NCBI GenBank assembly: GCA_030141605.1
Contig: JAQGDQ010001313.1
Coordinates: forward strand, 1-48,080
Origin: Tubiluchus corallicola
Taxonomy: Eukaryota; Priapulida; Priapulimorpha; Priapulimorphida; Tubiluchidae
Direction of reading: 5' to 3'
DNA: 48,080 bases
The notes below the pieces were generated by a model that had not been told where the DNA came from, did not search any database, and saw only the letters and a program-made list of their open reading frames with translations. How positions within the stretch are numbered: position 1 is the stretch's first letter; every line of letters starts with the position of its first letter. This document shows, in pieces, positions 13,392-21,177 of this stretch. The translations under genes were made by a program, and so were the position numbers.

Positions 13392-13909
13392 TATTGTTGT
13401 TATTATTATTATTACTATTATTGTTGTTATTATTACTATTACTATTATTGTTGTTATTTAGTTGTTGTTGTTCTTGTTGTTTTTATTATTATGATTACTA
13501 TTATTGTTGTTGTTGTTATTATTACTATTGTTATTATTGTTGTTATTATTATTATTGTTGTTATTGTTGTTGTTGTTGTTATTATTATGTTTTCTGATTA
13601 CTTTAGTCACACTGTACTTACTGAATCTAAAGTCTATGGGTCTTTATTTACGTGTCACCCCGTATGTATGTATTTCAGCTTGGTTTTGATAAACAGTTGG
13701 ATGAACGGCCCGAGTGCCATCGGACAATCTTGACCTTTCCACCTGGTGAAGCAGTTGCCGTTGCCCAATCTACCGGATACCAGCGAAGCAGTCGCCTAAT
13801 GAGTGCCATGTCAGCAAACGGTCTGATCCTGTTGCCAGCAAGATCGGAACATCTGAAAAGCATTTCCGCCGGCTCTTTAGTCGACTGTATGGTCATCGGG
13901 TCAATATGA
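728..13909 (+). CDS. GPHN: Gephyrin / MoeA-type molybdopterin molybdenumtransferase, C-terminal part, 8 exons
   Basis: Coding exons are 728-850, 2681-2893, 8794-8918, 9444-9531, 10074-10147, 11248-11315, 12275-12378 and 13679-13909. They join in frame into 341 codons plus a TGA stop; all seven introns are GT-AG (0.5-5.9 kb). The product matches most of the gephyrin E (MoeA-like) domain. Visible family motifs in order: [27 protein letters not shown] with [37 protein letters not shown] and the C-terminal MVIG. In the known family this domain inserts molybdate into adenylylated molybdopterin to make molybdenum cofactor in the cytosol; in vertebrates gephyrin also scaffolds glycine and GABA-A receptors. 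The N-terminal G domain, linker and start of the E domain must lie left of the window, so the gene is partial here. A fused G domain, as opposed to a stand-alone MoeA, cannot be verified. No frameshift or internal stop was found. Confidence 0.95.
1000..1045. repeat. Short interspersed repeat, copy 1
   Basis: GAGGCGCTGAACC...GGTGCCTCGGCCATG recurs at 6985-7020 as GAGGCACTGAACT...GGTGTCTCAGCCATG. Both copies sit within about 300 bp of a minus-strand 5S-like sequence, so this may be part of the same SINE family. Confidence 0.4.
1150..1230 (-). mobile_element. Divergent 5S-rRNA-derived fragment
   Basis: The minus strand reads GTCTGGTCAGTAACTGGATG and then CCACCGGGAAAAC, matching the internal-promoter half of 5S rRNA (CTGGTTAGTACTTGGATGG...CCGGGAATACC) with many changes. 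Likely a decayed 5S-type SINE head, not a working rRNA gene. Confidence 0.45.
1495..1844 (+). repeat. Interspersed repeat family A, copy 1
   Basis: Shares an ordered set of blocks with the copies near 11.6/12.2, 22.8, 44.1 and 45.6 kb: AAGAAAATTCTTAATAATTT, TGCACCAGTGATTCACC, TTAATCTTATTGACA, TTTCAAATGATTTA and GGGTTTTCTTGTGCTTTAAA. No coding capacity. A non-autonomous transposon is likely; terminal repeats were not defined. Confidence 0.7.
1845..2378 (+). repeat. Interspersed repeat family B, copy 1
   Basis: Begins AGACCCAATGTTAAACTG directly after family A and runs to GAAAAATCATCCTGTCTTCC. Copies exist at 15.2-15.75, 31.45-32.06 and (inverted) 44.57-45.0 kb. Short open frames in it are not conserved between copies. 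Confidence 0.7.
2681..2893 (+). CDS. GPHN: Gephyrin exon
   Basis: Seventy-one codons, phase 0 at both ends, with acceptor TTTGCAG and donor GTCAGT. It contains [27 protein letters not shown] and ends in MSTGNE, all hallmark gephyrin/MoeA segments. The intron that follows (2894-8793) is the longest in the visible gene and holds an hAT element and several other repeats. Confidence 0.94.
2925..3393. mobile_element. hAT-type non-autonomous element (MITE)
   Basis: A 469-bp element with 16-bp perfect terminal inverted repeats CAGGGGTGTGCAAATT and a perfect 8-bp target duplication AGCTAATT (2917-2924 and 3394-3401), the signature of hAT transposons. It carries GCGGCCCG motifs inside both ends and no transposase. 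It sits 31 bp downstream of a gephyrin exon, within the intron. Confidence 0.92.
3402..4050. other. Intronic sequence, no gene seen
   Basis: Gephyrin intron. It includes a short run of degenerate CGTAATGCGTGATG-like units at about 3625-3680; nothing else is recognised. Confidence 0.5.
4055..4450 (+). repeat. Interspersed repeat family R1, copy 1
   Basis: Shares GACCCAACTC..GATTTTTTC, TGGTGGGACTCT, ACGTCTCCAC, GCCATTGTTCTGACGTCATC and ACTAGG(TAG)ATGTTCGCG with 25781-26265, and its 3' third with 8215-8345. About 400 bp; non-coding. Confidence 0.75.
4905..5350 (+). repeat. Pyrimidine-rich repeat family R2, copy 1, with about 92-bp tandem units
   Basis: Starts TATTTTAATATAG and carries a CTAATCTTACTATTTTTTCC core repeated near 4990, 5082, 5173 and 5269 with CATTCTTTCATTCACTCATC between. 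Ends CAAGCCAAG. A second copy with fewer units is at 7960-8205. Open frames across it are low-complexity artefacts. Confidence 0.8.
5400..5515 (+). mobile_element. Possible LINE 3' tail
   Basis: AT-rich sequence ending in ATTGATTAATTGATTGA, resembling the short tandem tail of a non-LTR retrotransposon. Weak evidence. Confidence 0.25.
5516..6575. other. AT-rich intronic sequence, nothing recognised
   Basis: Within the long gephyrin intron; no exon-like coding segment, repeat match or RNA gene was identified by eye. Confidence 0.5.
6580..6752 (-). mobile_element. 5S-rRNA-derived SINE, truncated copy
   Basis: The minus strand reads CTCGTCTGATCACC, AAGTTAAGCAACATAGAGCC, TGGTTAGTAATTGGATGG and CCAGGTGCTGTAGGCTTGCG. 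The first parts match 5S rRNA including its internal promoter; CCCACACTGTATCTCGACAC follows, as in the full copy at 24612. It stops early in the body at TGCTAGAGGG. Confidence 0.75.
6985..7020. repeat. Short interspersed repeat, copy 2
   Basis: Partner of 1000-1045, sharing GAGGC.CTGAAC and CCATG blocks. Confidence 0.35.
7030..7455. other. Intronic sequence, nothing recognised
   Basis: A-rich in part (7080-7260); no feature identified. Confidence 0.45.
7460..7560 (+). mobile_element. hAT-like element fragment
   Basis: GAGCACCAAATTTTGAGGGGCGCC resembles the terminal region of a common animal hAT-type element; a weaker relative is at 13045-13115. No terminal repeats or target duplication could be paired. 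Confidence 0.25.
7561..7955. other. Intronic sequence, nothing recognised
   Basis: Gephyrin intron with no repeat, RNA or coding signal that I can support. Confidence 0.45.
7960..8205 (+). repeat. Pyrimidine-rich repeat family R2, copy 2
   Basis: Same start (TATTTTAATATAG, GTCGTTTCTCCTCC) and end (CAAGCCAAG) as 4905-5350, with about two internal tandem units. It directly abuts family R1 copy 2. Confidence 0.75.
8215..8345 (+). repeat. Interspersed repeat family R1, copy 2 (3' part)
   Basis: AGTAAAAGCTGCTGCTG, AACGAACACTAGGTAGGATG, ATAAGTGGATTTATAGGCAA and GCGAGGCCT align with copies at 4325-4450 and 26140-26265. The 5' two-thirds are absent. Confidence 0.7.
8440..8530 (+). mobile_element. 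Possible LINE 3' tail
   Basis: Ends GGTAAATAAAAGACTTATAA, like the tail at 470-500. Low confidence because no coding remnant adjoins it. Confidence 0.3.
8794..8918 (+). CDS. GPHN: Gephyrin exon
   Basis: Forty-one codons plus two bases; acceptor TTGCAG has a weak pyrimidine tract, donor GTAAGT is strong. It encodes [19 protein letters not shown], matching the family segment around the conserved PGKIRDSNR. The start at 8794 keeps the frame continuous with the previous exon, although the poor acceptor leaves the exact boundary slightly open. Confidence 0.88.
9444..9531 (+). CDS. GPHN: Gephyrin exon
   Basis: Acceptor TTACTTAG; the first base completes the split alanine codon. It encodes [19 protein letters not shown] followed by the catalytic-region motif [10 protein letters not shown]. 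Donor is GTAAGA. The next residue, aspartate, is supplied by the following exon and completes the GEKD motif, whose acidic residue is important for molybdate insertion in this family. Confidence 0.93.
10074..10147 (+). CDS. GPHN: Gephyrin exon
   Basis: Twenty-four codons plus two bases after the acceptor TTTTTTGCAG. It encodes DLLKQVL and [10 protein letters not shown], near-identical to the gephyrin family. Donor is GTACGA after the first two bases of a glycine codon. Confidence 0.93.
10160..10390 (+). repeat. Interspersed repeat family H, copy 1
   Basis: AAGAATCTAACTGACATTTCC, CAAGCGAGACATCC and GTGCACCACATTACGATTTT correspond to blocks at 26420-26520. The left part is more diverged. Confidence 0.5.
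10648..11240 (+). repeat. 45-bp direct repeat flanking a hAT-like element
   Basis: AGACTGCGTTCCAATGTAAT with AGAGTTATCGTATTTGT (10652-10690) recurs as AGACTGCCTTCCAATGTAAT with AGAATTATCGTATTTGT (about 11201-11238), immediately before the acceptor of exon 11248. The two copies differ at few positions. Confidence 0.75.
10691..11178. mobile_element. hAT-like non-autonomous element
   Basis: 488 bp bounded by CAGGGATGAGAA and its inverted complement TTCTCATCCCTG, with subterminal CAGAGTTTTT/AAAAACTCTG also inverted. No clean 8-bp target duplication was found; the element sits between two copies of a 45-bp direct repeat. No transposase frame. Confidence 0.65.
11248..11315 (+). CDS. GPHN: Gephyrin exon
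   Basis: The first base completes glycine, then [20 protein letters not shown] leads to LP and the first base of the next glycine codon. Acceptor TTTGCAG, donor GTAAAT. It carries the PTTFA motif. The 45 bp upstream of the exon are also present as a second copy about 550 bp further upstream. Confidence 0.92.
11474..11490. promoter_or_regulatory. CTCF-like motif (weak)
   Basis: GCCATCTGGTGGCAA resembles the animal CTCF core. Single motif in a gephyrin intron; functional status unknown. Confidence 0.2.
11590..12265 (+). repeat. Interspersed repeat family A, copy 2, split by a MITE
   Basis: Left part 11590-11654 (ACCTGTTTGAAA...GGAAAAGAAAATTCTT) and right part 12132-12265 (TAATTTAAAATGTTC...TTAGTTAGCAAG) are contiguous in the 45.6-kb copy. 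The right part ends about 10 bp from the acceptor of exon 12275. Confidence 0.75.
11655..12131. mobile_element. pogo/Tigger-like MITE
   Basis: 477 bp with imperfect inverted ends CAGTGGAACCTCGACTTACG and CAGTGATACCTCGATATACG (read inward), typical of pogo-group Tc1/mariner elements that insert at TA. A TA follows on the right; the left flank reads TG, probably a mutated TA. It interrupts family A, so it is younger than that insertion. Confidence 0.85.
12275..12378 (+). CDS. GPHN: Gephyrin exon
   Basis: Acceptor GTTTTAG; the first two bases complete the glycine of LPGNPVSA. It encodes [19 protein letters not shown] and continues to KVK before donor GTGAGT. The LPGNPVSA loop is a signature of MoeA/gephyrin. 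An interspersed repeat (family A) ends within about 10-20 bp of this acceptor. Confidence 0.94.
12380..13040. other. Intronic sequence, nothing recognised
   Basis: Gephyrin intron; the short overlapping frames on both strands near 12460-12690 show no family features. Confidence 0.45.
13045..13115 (+). mobile_element. hAT-like element fragment
   Basis: CAGTGCCAGATTAACTCATA and CAGCCTAGGGCATCAAACTT resemble one terminus of a hAT-type MITE; the opposite end was not found and the microsatellite begins at once. Confidence 0.3.
13118..13590 (+). repeat. ATT/GTT compound microsatellite with a 203-bp internal duplication
   Basis: About 470 bp of ATT with GTT and ACT variants. The landmark TTATTTAGTTGTTG occurs at 13251 and again at 13454, with the same variant order on both sides, showing a roughly 203-bp tandem duplication. 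It lies just upstream of the last gephyrin exon. Frames across it are artefacts. Confidence 0.9.
13679..13909 (+). CDS. GPHN: Gephyrin terminal coding exon
   Basis: Seventy-six codons plus TGA, after acceptor TATTTCAG. It encodes domain IV of the MoeA fold: [29 protein letters not shown], then [19 protein letters not shown] and MVIGSI. The length and end position match the usual gephyrin C-terminus. Aligned by eye, the position equivalent to human Tyr719 (receptor pocket) is leucine, while the equivalent of Pro713 is kept. A 480-bp ATT-rich microsatellite ends about 90 bp upstream. Confidence 0.94.
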   Translation, partial: LGFDKQLDERPECHRTILTFPPGEAVAVAQSTGYQRSSRLMSAMSANGLILLPARSEHLKSISAGSLVDCMVIGSI

Positions 13910-14162
13910 TCGCTGACCGTAGCTAATTGTAATTAGTGCAGTTATGAGAGGTGCAGATTAGGATGTGACAGTTGCCCCAGGGTAGAACAGACTTGTTCGT
14001 GATCCCGGGCTCTTTAAGATAGTGGTCTCATTTTCTGAGCAAAAATAAGAATTTTTACCTTCATGGTAGCGAAACCATAAAAAACAAGAAAAATTTGTAA
14101 TTATCAAAAACTAAAACAATTGTCGAAAAAATTACTAAAAAAAACTCAGCTTGTCCAGAAAA

Positions 14163-14830
14163 TGCGTGTCTTTGCAAACCAAAACCGTCCATAAGTAGCC
14201 ATAGTTAAAACTACGTTATGATGCTTCAAAGAAGAATGCGCCAAAACTTGATCAAATATCAATTCTTTGTTTTTTTATAAAAACAAATGCTAAATATATT
14301 GAACTTTAATGTTCTAGCATCAAATTATCAATAAAATGTTTAAAAGAATACTAAAAATTTAATTTTATAACCCCGTACTCACTTCTCTGGCTAGAAAGTA
14401 GTACTGCAATTGTAAAAAAACTTGTATTTTTAAACTCCAATAGTATCTTGTGGAAGTAGCCATTTTTCTTTGGGTTTTTTTCTGTTGCCAAACTTAGATC
14501 TTTTTCTAGAAGAGCCATCTATTGGATTTAAACGTAACTTCAATGTGTTCTTGCAAAGTCCTTAGCAACCGACATTTGTAAGGTTGCTAAGTGTTTTGTA
14601 CAAACGTGACAAAAAACAATGGCTAACTTTAACAGTGATTTTCTCAAGATTATGTTTTTCACTGTACAGCCTGCACCTCAGCTTCAATGCGGATTATCTC
14701 ATCTTAGAAATAACATAGAGAAATGAACTTGGTATCAAAATTATCCTTATGAAATGGAGATTCAGGATACGTGAATAACTGGAAAAGCTTAGTTACCGAC
14801 TTCTGGATAATTTTGCTATGCAAGCAGACA
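14163..14830. mobile_element. Inverted-repeat MITE family C, copy 1
   Basis: About 670 bp. The left end contains CTTTGCAAACCAAAACCGTCC and CATAAGT; the right end, read inward, contains CTTGCATAGCAAAATTATCC and AGAAGTCGG. The interior aligns closely with 20424-21079. No coding capacity. It begins 250 bp after the gephyrin stop. Confidence 0.8.
14330..14335 (+). promoter_or_regulatory. Candidate poly(A) signal for gephyrin
   Basis: First clear AATAAA downstream of the gephyrin stop, 421 bp away. It lies inside a copy of the inverted-repeat MITE family C, so the transcript may end within transposon sequence. Position and motif only; no cleavage site is visible. Confidence 0.3.
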
Positions 14831-15170
14831 TATATCTTACTACTTCACTATGACGCTTATTGCCATATTGTAGAGAAAATCTGGTTGCAATTCAACATTA
14901 CATAAATTTGTGGAACATTTCTGTTGAATTGCAACTCTTTTCGTTCATATGATGTGTTAGGCTTGTATGGAAGCTGTCACTTTATTCCCTCTAACCCTTT
15001 ACTATGTGTGTTTACTAGAGTCCAGAACGCTAAGTGCCGTGTTGAGCATTTTACTGTAATAGGACTGTTTGTTTGATATTTTTGCAAGATGCACAACAGT
15101 GAGTTGTTGTCGCAATCCGGTGTACCGTGGTTTAGTCTTGAACGCATAGTGTCAACAGAAGTCAATGCAA
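14831..15170. other. Intergenic sequence, nothing recognised
   Basis: No gene, RNA or repeat assigned. Confidence 0.45.
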
Positions 15171-15173
15171 AGT

Positions 15174-15750
15174 CGGACCCAATCTTAAACCGTAGGATAA
15201 AAAAAATCTACTATATAAAATATCGAAAAGAAACATTTTATATTTTTTCAAAATTGACATACATGAAAGTTTTATTGTCACAAAAACACAATCTCGCGCC
15301 ACTAGTTCTTGCGCCACTAGTGCTGTTACATGCATTTCACCATGTGCTAGTTAAACGCGCACTAGCACCTGCATATTGGAAATGCATTGTACGAAAACTA
15401 GGTGCTGTACCTCTCGGTTTAGAGGTTCTAGTTTGTGACAAATTACAGCTCATGCGTGAACACATCTGTAAATTTGAAATTTGAGTATTTTCTCAAAATA
15501 TCATACAGCAGCACTGCACTTCAATTTTCGCTTTCGCAAACACGTGCAACACGCTCGTGGAATATTTTTGCTGTTGAAAATTACGTTAGTTTGTGAAGTC
15601 ATCAATAGTTGGGCTTGCCCGCCGCGAATTAAGATTTTAATCTATTAGTTAATTATAAGAAGTGCTTTTACAGTATTAATTGTGTTAAAATGTATATTTT
15701 TTATCCGACTTGAAAAGGGGGTAGAGTATGAAAAATCATCCTGTCGTTTA
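15174..15750 (+). repeat. Interspersed repeat family B, copy 2
   Basis: GGACCCAATCTTAAACCGTAG through GAAAAATCATCCTGTCG, collinear with 1845-2378. It contains a local duplication of GCGCCACTAGTTCTT/GCGCCACTAGTGCTG. Confidence 0.7.
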
Positions 15751-16075
15751 ATAGTCTTTCCTCCTATAGAAATCGCTACAGTCCTAAGAACTGTTTTCAT
15801 TTGTTCCAAAACTAATTTGGTTGATTTTGTTGCAATATACCAAGACTAAAAAAAAAACTCAAATTTTCTAGTCCAAATCGAAGTACAAATTAGATATGTC
15901 TAGCAGGAACAGGAAGTTTTCTTTGTCATATGCTTTCAAGAAAAAGCTTGGATACTAAACTGAAATGTACCAGATTGTAGAAAACAAATCTGTAACCCTA
16001 TAACTCTATTCAATGAACTGATCTTGCCAGTAAATCGCATTGTTAGGAGGCCATAGATAGAATGAGTAGAAATCG
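15751..16075. other. Intergenic sequence, nothing recognised
   Basis: No supported feature. Confidence 0.45.
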
Positions 16076-16085
16076 ACAGTAAATG

Positions 16086-16335
16086 GCATTGTTTAGAACA
16101 ATGTGCAGTAGATAGGCTGTGCCACGATGTAGCATTGCTTAGAACAATGTGCAATAGATAGACTGTGCCATGATGTAGCATTGTTTAGAACAATGTGCAG
16201 TAGATAGGCTGTGCCACGATGTAGCATTGTTTAGAACAATGTGCAGTAGATAGGCTGTGCCACAATGTAGCATTGTTTACAACAATGTGCAATAGATAGA
16301 TTGTGCCAACATGTAGCATTGTATAGAACATAGTG
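16086..16335 (+). repeat. 46-bp minisatellite
   Basis: About five and a half units carrying TTAGAACAATGTGCAGTAGA, TAGGCTGTGCCACGATGTAG and CATTGT, with a few substitutions between units. Confidence 0.9.
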
Positions 16336-17320
16336 GGTAAATCTGACACCTGTACTAATCATTATCTAGGAAACCATTGTTAGTGAAATTTTAGTTAAAG
16401 TACAAAAAATTGACTACAATCAGCGTGACGATTTTGATTATTCACCTAATAATTTCACAGGGTGACCATCGCAGATACAGTAGTGGAGAGATTACTTTTG
16501 CCTGTTGTAAACACATCATTAGATGTGATACTTGTATTTACTGACAACTTTTCATTGTTATAAGAATCTACTCGCCTGCAAACTAATGTTTATAGCTTAC
16601 ACATCACATTGTTTTACGGTTATTAGGCACTGTTCTTATAATAATGATAGTTATAATAATTAAAATCATAAAATTAAATGGCCAAGGAACGGGTTTTGAG
16701 CTCACTAATTACGGGTACAGCGTAGCAACTTTGATTTACACTAATAAAAAGTTTTATACTGTGTGAATTAATATTCTCCATCTTTTTTTATTACGTTTCA
16801 TTATTAACACAACAAAAGCAGACATTGTCCTGGGTTTTTTCCTGGAAATCGTTCAGTCACGCAGTGATGGATTTTGAACTTTGGCTTTGTATACTGGTCT
16901 CTGCATAATATCGCTTCACTGATCAATTATTATTATCAGCGCTTGAAATTGAAAATTAAACATATCAGGTTTTTGTAATGTGCATTTCAAAATGGTTTTC
17001 TAATAAGTTAACAGCTGAAAATAAATAAAAATATCACTTACAAACCATAGAGACATTTTAGCCCATGTTTGTGTTTCCAAGAGGAAAGTTTACACGCATC
17101 GTTTGCATGTGATAACACGCTGCATCTTCAGGCAGGTCCTTTAATATGAAAATGTTAAAGCTTGCAAATATTTACTAATTTTTCATTATCCAAACTGATC
17201 CAATCCGAATTTAGCTAACCTATCCGGTTATAATCCGAATCCGAAAGTCAATTTGAGGAAATATTCGATGATACCCGATGTTCGCTATCCGGCAAAAAAG
17301 TCCATCAGGAGCAACACTAA
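16336..17320. other. Intergenic sequence
   Basis: No gene seen. 17180-17315 has repeated ATCCGAAT/TATCCGG motifs ending in GGAGCAACACTAA, possibly a worn hAT-type terminus. Confidence 0.4.
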
Positions 17321-17324
17321 TTGT

Positions 17325-17775
17325 AGTAACAACAATGATAACCTAAACGCATTGTAATAACAAAAAGATAACATAAATGCATTGTAGTAAAGACAAAGAT
17401 ATCCTAACTGCATTGTAATAACAAAAAGATAACGTAAATGCATTGCAATAACAACAAAGATATCCTAACTGCATTGTAATAACAACAAAGATAACCTAAC
17501 TGCATTCTAATAACAACAAAGATAACCTAATTGCATTGTAATAATGACAAAGATAACCTAATTGCATTGTACTAACAACCAAGATAACCTAATTGCATTG
17601 TAATAACAACAAAGATAACCTAACTGCATTGTAATAACAACAAAGATAACCTAATTGCATTGTAATAACAACAAAGATAACCTAATTGCATTGTAATAAC
17701 AACAAAGATAACCTAATTGCATTGTAATAACAACAAAGATAACCTAATTGCATTGTAATAACAACAAAGATAACT
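17325..17775 (+). repeat. 31-bp minisatellite
   Basis: About 14 head-to-tail units containing AACAACAAAGATAACCTAAT and TGCATTGTAAT; period 31 measured between CAAAGATAAC occurrences (17641, 17672). Early units are more divergent; the last five are nearly identical. Confidence 0.92.
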
Positions 17776-17939
17776 TGAAACTGGTTCTTACAAACGATTT
17801 ATGCTTAACATATCTACAAACTCTACATATTTCTAGAGCGCTGCACCATGACCTGTTAATGCCAATGTGTCTTCTAAACTTAAAAGAAAACCGGATGATT
17901 GTGTAAACACGAGTTCAGAATAAAGAATGTTCTAAAAAA

Positions 17940-18125
17940 TTGAAAACTACAATAGCTTTTTTAAAATCAAAGCTTAAATTAAATAATAATTACCTCTGAT
18001 TTTCAAATTTCGTTAAACTTTCAAAGCTATGTCCGGCTCAGTGAATCTACTAAGTTGGCAGCGGCGCCTTTTTGTCACATTCGCGTGGCCGACAAATAGA
18101 AGGCGGTACCATGATAAGCATGATC
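17940..18125 (+). repeat. Interspersed repeat family E, copy 1
   Basis: AATCAAAGCTTAAATTAAAT, TTAAACTTTCAAAGCT, GGTGGCCGACAAATAG-like and GGTACCATGATAAG blocks recur in order at 32785-32965. Confidence 0.7.
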
Positions 18126-18129
18126 ACGA

Positions 18130-18915
18130 ACTGCAGTGTTTGTTTCCGATGTCGTATGGTAGAGCCCTTTTTTGTGACATCATGCGTTTAAACAGTACTG
18201 TAACACTTATGTAAACGTGCTTGATGTGCAAGGGAAGACGTCTGCCATTGCACAAACTGTGGTTAGTTTCTGACGTAAGCACTAGCTGTGTTCAGTTGCC
18301 CTTAATTAACTTTCTAAGCTAATTATTCAAATATAAGGAACAATTGCTAACTTTTATAGGCAAGAAAATGTATATTTTCAACAGTAAATTAAAATGAGAT
18401 TGAGTCTAAACAATCGTCCGGTTTTCCTTTAATTATAATTTTAGTTGCATATAGTCTGGAATGATCAATAATGCACAAACGTGCTAAGTATTTCACAATT
18501 AATTTGCTCGTTAACAAACAGACGGTAAAAGAAACGCAATTAAAAGTGACAATTATCATCAGCCATTTGGCAAAAAAATAAAATTGTTAATAGTGCAATT
18601 GGTAATATTAAACATGCGTATCGATTTTCTCAGTGAGAAATTATCAAAATAGAACTTGAAATTAAACGATTACTATGAAACGTACAAATCTTGCAGGAGT
18701 TGTAGCCCAGTTAGTCATCTTTCCGTAGATTTCTGTGGTCCATATCATCAAAAAGTACTGCTTGAATATTTTTGTGCGCGACTTTCCAACAAAAATTTGA
18801 AAAAGCTGAATTTTGGAAACCTAGCGTTTGTGAATCCTGGGCAAGGAACATCCCAGAAATCTAAATATGGTCAACATACTTAATACCACCCACTTTGGGG
18901 TTGCAAAAACGAGGT
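18130..18915. other. Intergenic sequence, nothing recognised
   Basis: A 75-codon frame at 18656-18883 has no recognisable domain or conserved context and is not called. Confidence 0.4.
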
Positions 18916-18919
18916 ACAT

Positions 18920-19003
18920 AAATAATGTCGTTGCAAATGTAGGCATTTTGTTTTGTGAAAAATTTGGCGTTATAAAGAGGGGAGTTATAAAGAGGTTGGA
19001 CTG
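18920..19003. mobile_element. Terminus of a pogo/Tigger-like element
   Basis: Right end TTATAAAGAGGTTGGACTG followed by TA; read inward CAGTCCAACCTCTTTATAAC, a common pogo-group terminal repeat. The matching left end was not found. Confidence 0.45.
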
Positions 19004-19297
19004 TACAGTCAAATGCTTTATGACGTCAGGTCTAGGACACCACTAAAGGCGACTTTCGTTAAATACCAAAGCTGCTGTACTGTGTAAACTTTCATTTGTT
19101 TTTTAGTTAATTTTAACATGTGATAAATTGGTGTAGTATATAGTATTATCGTATCTACGTTAATACATGTGTTATACTTCATACTTTGACCGCATTAACA
19201 ATGCAAGTGTAATGCTACTGCGGTACCTTACAAAACTTTTACGTAACACACAAGGTTGAAAAGCAATGTTGTGAAATACTGGTTAACTGGATAACTA

Positions 19298-19770
19298 CAT
19301 TCAACCTTGGATATAAGGGACACCTCGGGACTGGAAAAAAACGTCCCTTACAGCCGAAGTTGAGTCAGACCGAGGGTGTATCTAGACCTGTACTTTTACC
19401 CATATTTTTATGGATTATTGCTACACATTCAGTACGAACGGTATGTAGGAAGCTCCTTCGGAGATGCGAGATGTATGTGACCGCGGAAACCGAGCTGTTC
19501 GAAGGTGATTTTGCGAAAAATTGAGGTTAAAAATTGATCAATTTCGCTTTGATCATAGAGTCCCTTAAATGCGACGTAATTTACCTGGGTTTCTATTACG
19601 CGGGACCTGAAGATATCATCCCTTATACCCGAAAGTCCCTTATATCTGAGTACCTCATATACGAAGATTTTTACATAGGAAAAATCTTACGAAAAATCGG
19701 GACCGGTGTTGGTGGTCCGTTATAAATGAGTGTCTCTTGTGAGTGAGTACCCTATACTCGAGGTTGACTG
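19298..19770. mobile_element. pogo/Tigger-like MITE
   Basis: 473 bp flanked by TA on both sides. Inward-read ends are CATTCAACCTTGGATATAAG and CAGTCAACCTCGAGTATAGG. The interior repeats GTCCCTTA/TATACCCGAAAG motifs; no transposase. Confidence 0.85.
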
Positions 19771-20420
19771 TACTAATAAAACAACAACGTAACATTACTG
19801 GACAATTTAGACTATAAATAGCCACGGCACATAATACTAAACAGGCATTAAATTCGCATGTGTTCACTACTGAACCACAACTATGCAACTCTTGTACTCT
19901 TAAAATGCATGTTCCTCTACCAAATCTCAACATTCACTTTCATACAATCACTTGCTATGAAGTCTAAATCTTAAACACCGTAATTTTTCTGTTCAGAGAT
20001 CGTTTTTGCAATAGAACGGCTGTTTTTCATTCACCGTGCTTTATCATAGCTGACAGCATAACGGGGTTAATTTATTATGTAAAATGGATTTTTGCCACAA
20101 CAGATAGATTAGCAGATGGCTGTAGGCAAGGATATTCCTTATACTTAATACATTATGGAAATCTAGACAAGTCAAAAGTTGCCATCATAACAAGGGGCGG
20201 GATAATGACGCAAGACAGCAGGTCTGTAATATCCCATATGGGCAAGTCAGTCCAATTATTACTCACAGTTAACCAGAAGAGATTTTTAATAATTTGGATT
20301 AAAATGAAATTGTTATTTTATTTTGTAATATTCAAACTTATTAACAATTGTTCATCTTCACTGTATATCATTCAAAAGCAAACGATTTAACCACAGTAAT
20401 ACAACAAACATTTCTTGTAT
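19771..20420. other. Intergenic sequence, nothing recognised
   Basis: No supported gene, RNA or repeat. Confidence 0.45.
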
Positions 20421-20423
20421 GTA

Positions 20424-21079
20424 TGTGTGCCTGAAAAACAAAATCGTCCATAAGTCGGTATAGTTAAAACTACATTATGTTGCTTCAAAGTAGAATGCAT
20501 CAAAAAATTGGACAAATGCCAGTATTTTGTTGTTTGTAAAAACAAACGCTAAACGTATTGGACTTTATATATTCTAGCACCAAGTTATCAATAAAATGTT
20601 AAAAAAGTACTAAAAATTTAATCTTATAACCGGGTACCCACTTTTCTGGCTATAAACTAGATTTACAATTGAGAAAAACTTGTATTTTCAAATTCCGATT
20701 GTAGCTCGTGGAAGCAAACATTTTGCTTCGGGTTTTTACAGCTGCCAATCCCGGTTCTTCGTCAGAAAGAGCCATCTACTGGATTCAAACATAAACTTAA
20801 ATGTGTTCTTGCAAGTCTTGCAATTTGTGCGGTTGCTAGGTGTTTTGTAAAAACACGACAAAAAACAATGGCTGACTTTAATAGAGATTTTCTCAAGTTA
20901 ATGTTTTTCAGTGTGCAGTCTCCACCTCAACTTCAACATGGATTATCTCAGCTTAGAAACAACATAGAATGATGAGCTTGGTATGAAAATGATCCTCATG
21001 AAATGGATATTCAGGATAAGTGAATATCTAGAAAAGCATAACTGCTGACTTATGGACGATTTTCCAATGCAAGCACGCA
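20424..21079. mobile_element. Inverted-repeat MITE family C, copy 2
   Basis: Ends TGTGTGCCTGAAAAACAAAA/TCGTCCATAAGTCGG and, read inward from the right, TGCGTGCTTGCATTGGAAAA/TCGTCCATAAGTCAG form inverted repeats of about 35 bp. Collinear with 14163-14830. It lies directly 3' of TRAPPC5. Confidence 0.85.
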
Positions 21080-21177
21080 AATAATAATAGCTGCTCAATC
21101 ACTAAACCAAGGCCAAATACGCGAAATGTACGATCCACATTAGAGAATTTCTGGAACAGTTTTTACTTTGTAATAAA

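Noticed and set aside
13116-13733. Long Leu/Tyr/Cys-rich open frames in the ATT array
   Set aside because: Pure products of triplet repeats lacking stop codons; no complex sequence until the gephyrin exon.
15089-15484. 131-codon frame
   Set aside because: Overlaps repeat family B; the frame is not kept in other copies.
17325-17775. 31-bp regularly spaced direct repeats resembling a CRISPR array
   Set aside because: Units are head to tail with no unique spacers, and the DNA is eukaryotic; it is a minisatellite.
18656-18883. Possible small gene of 75 codons
   Set aside because: No domain, no splice or start context and no similarity recognised; ordinary chance frame.
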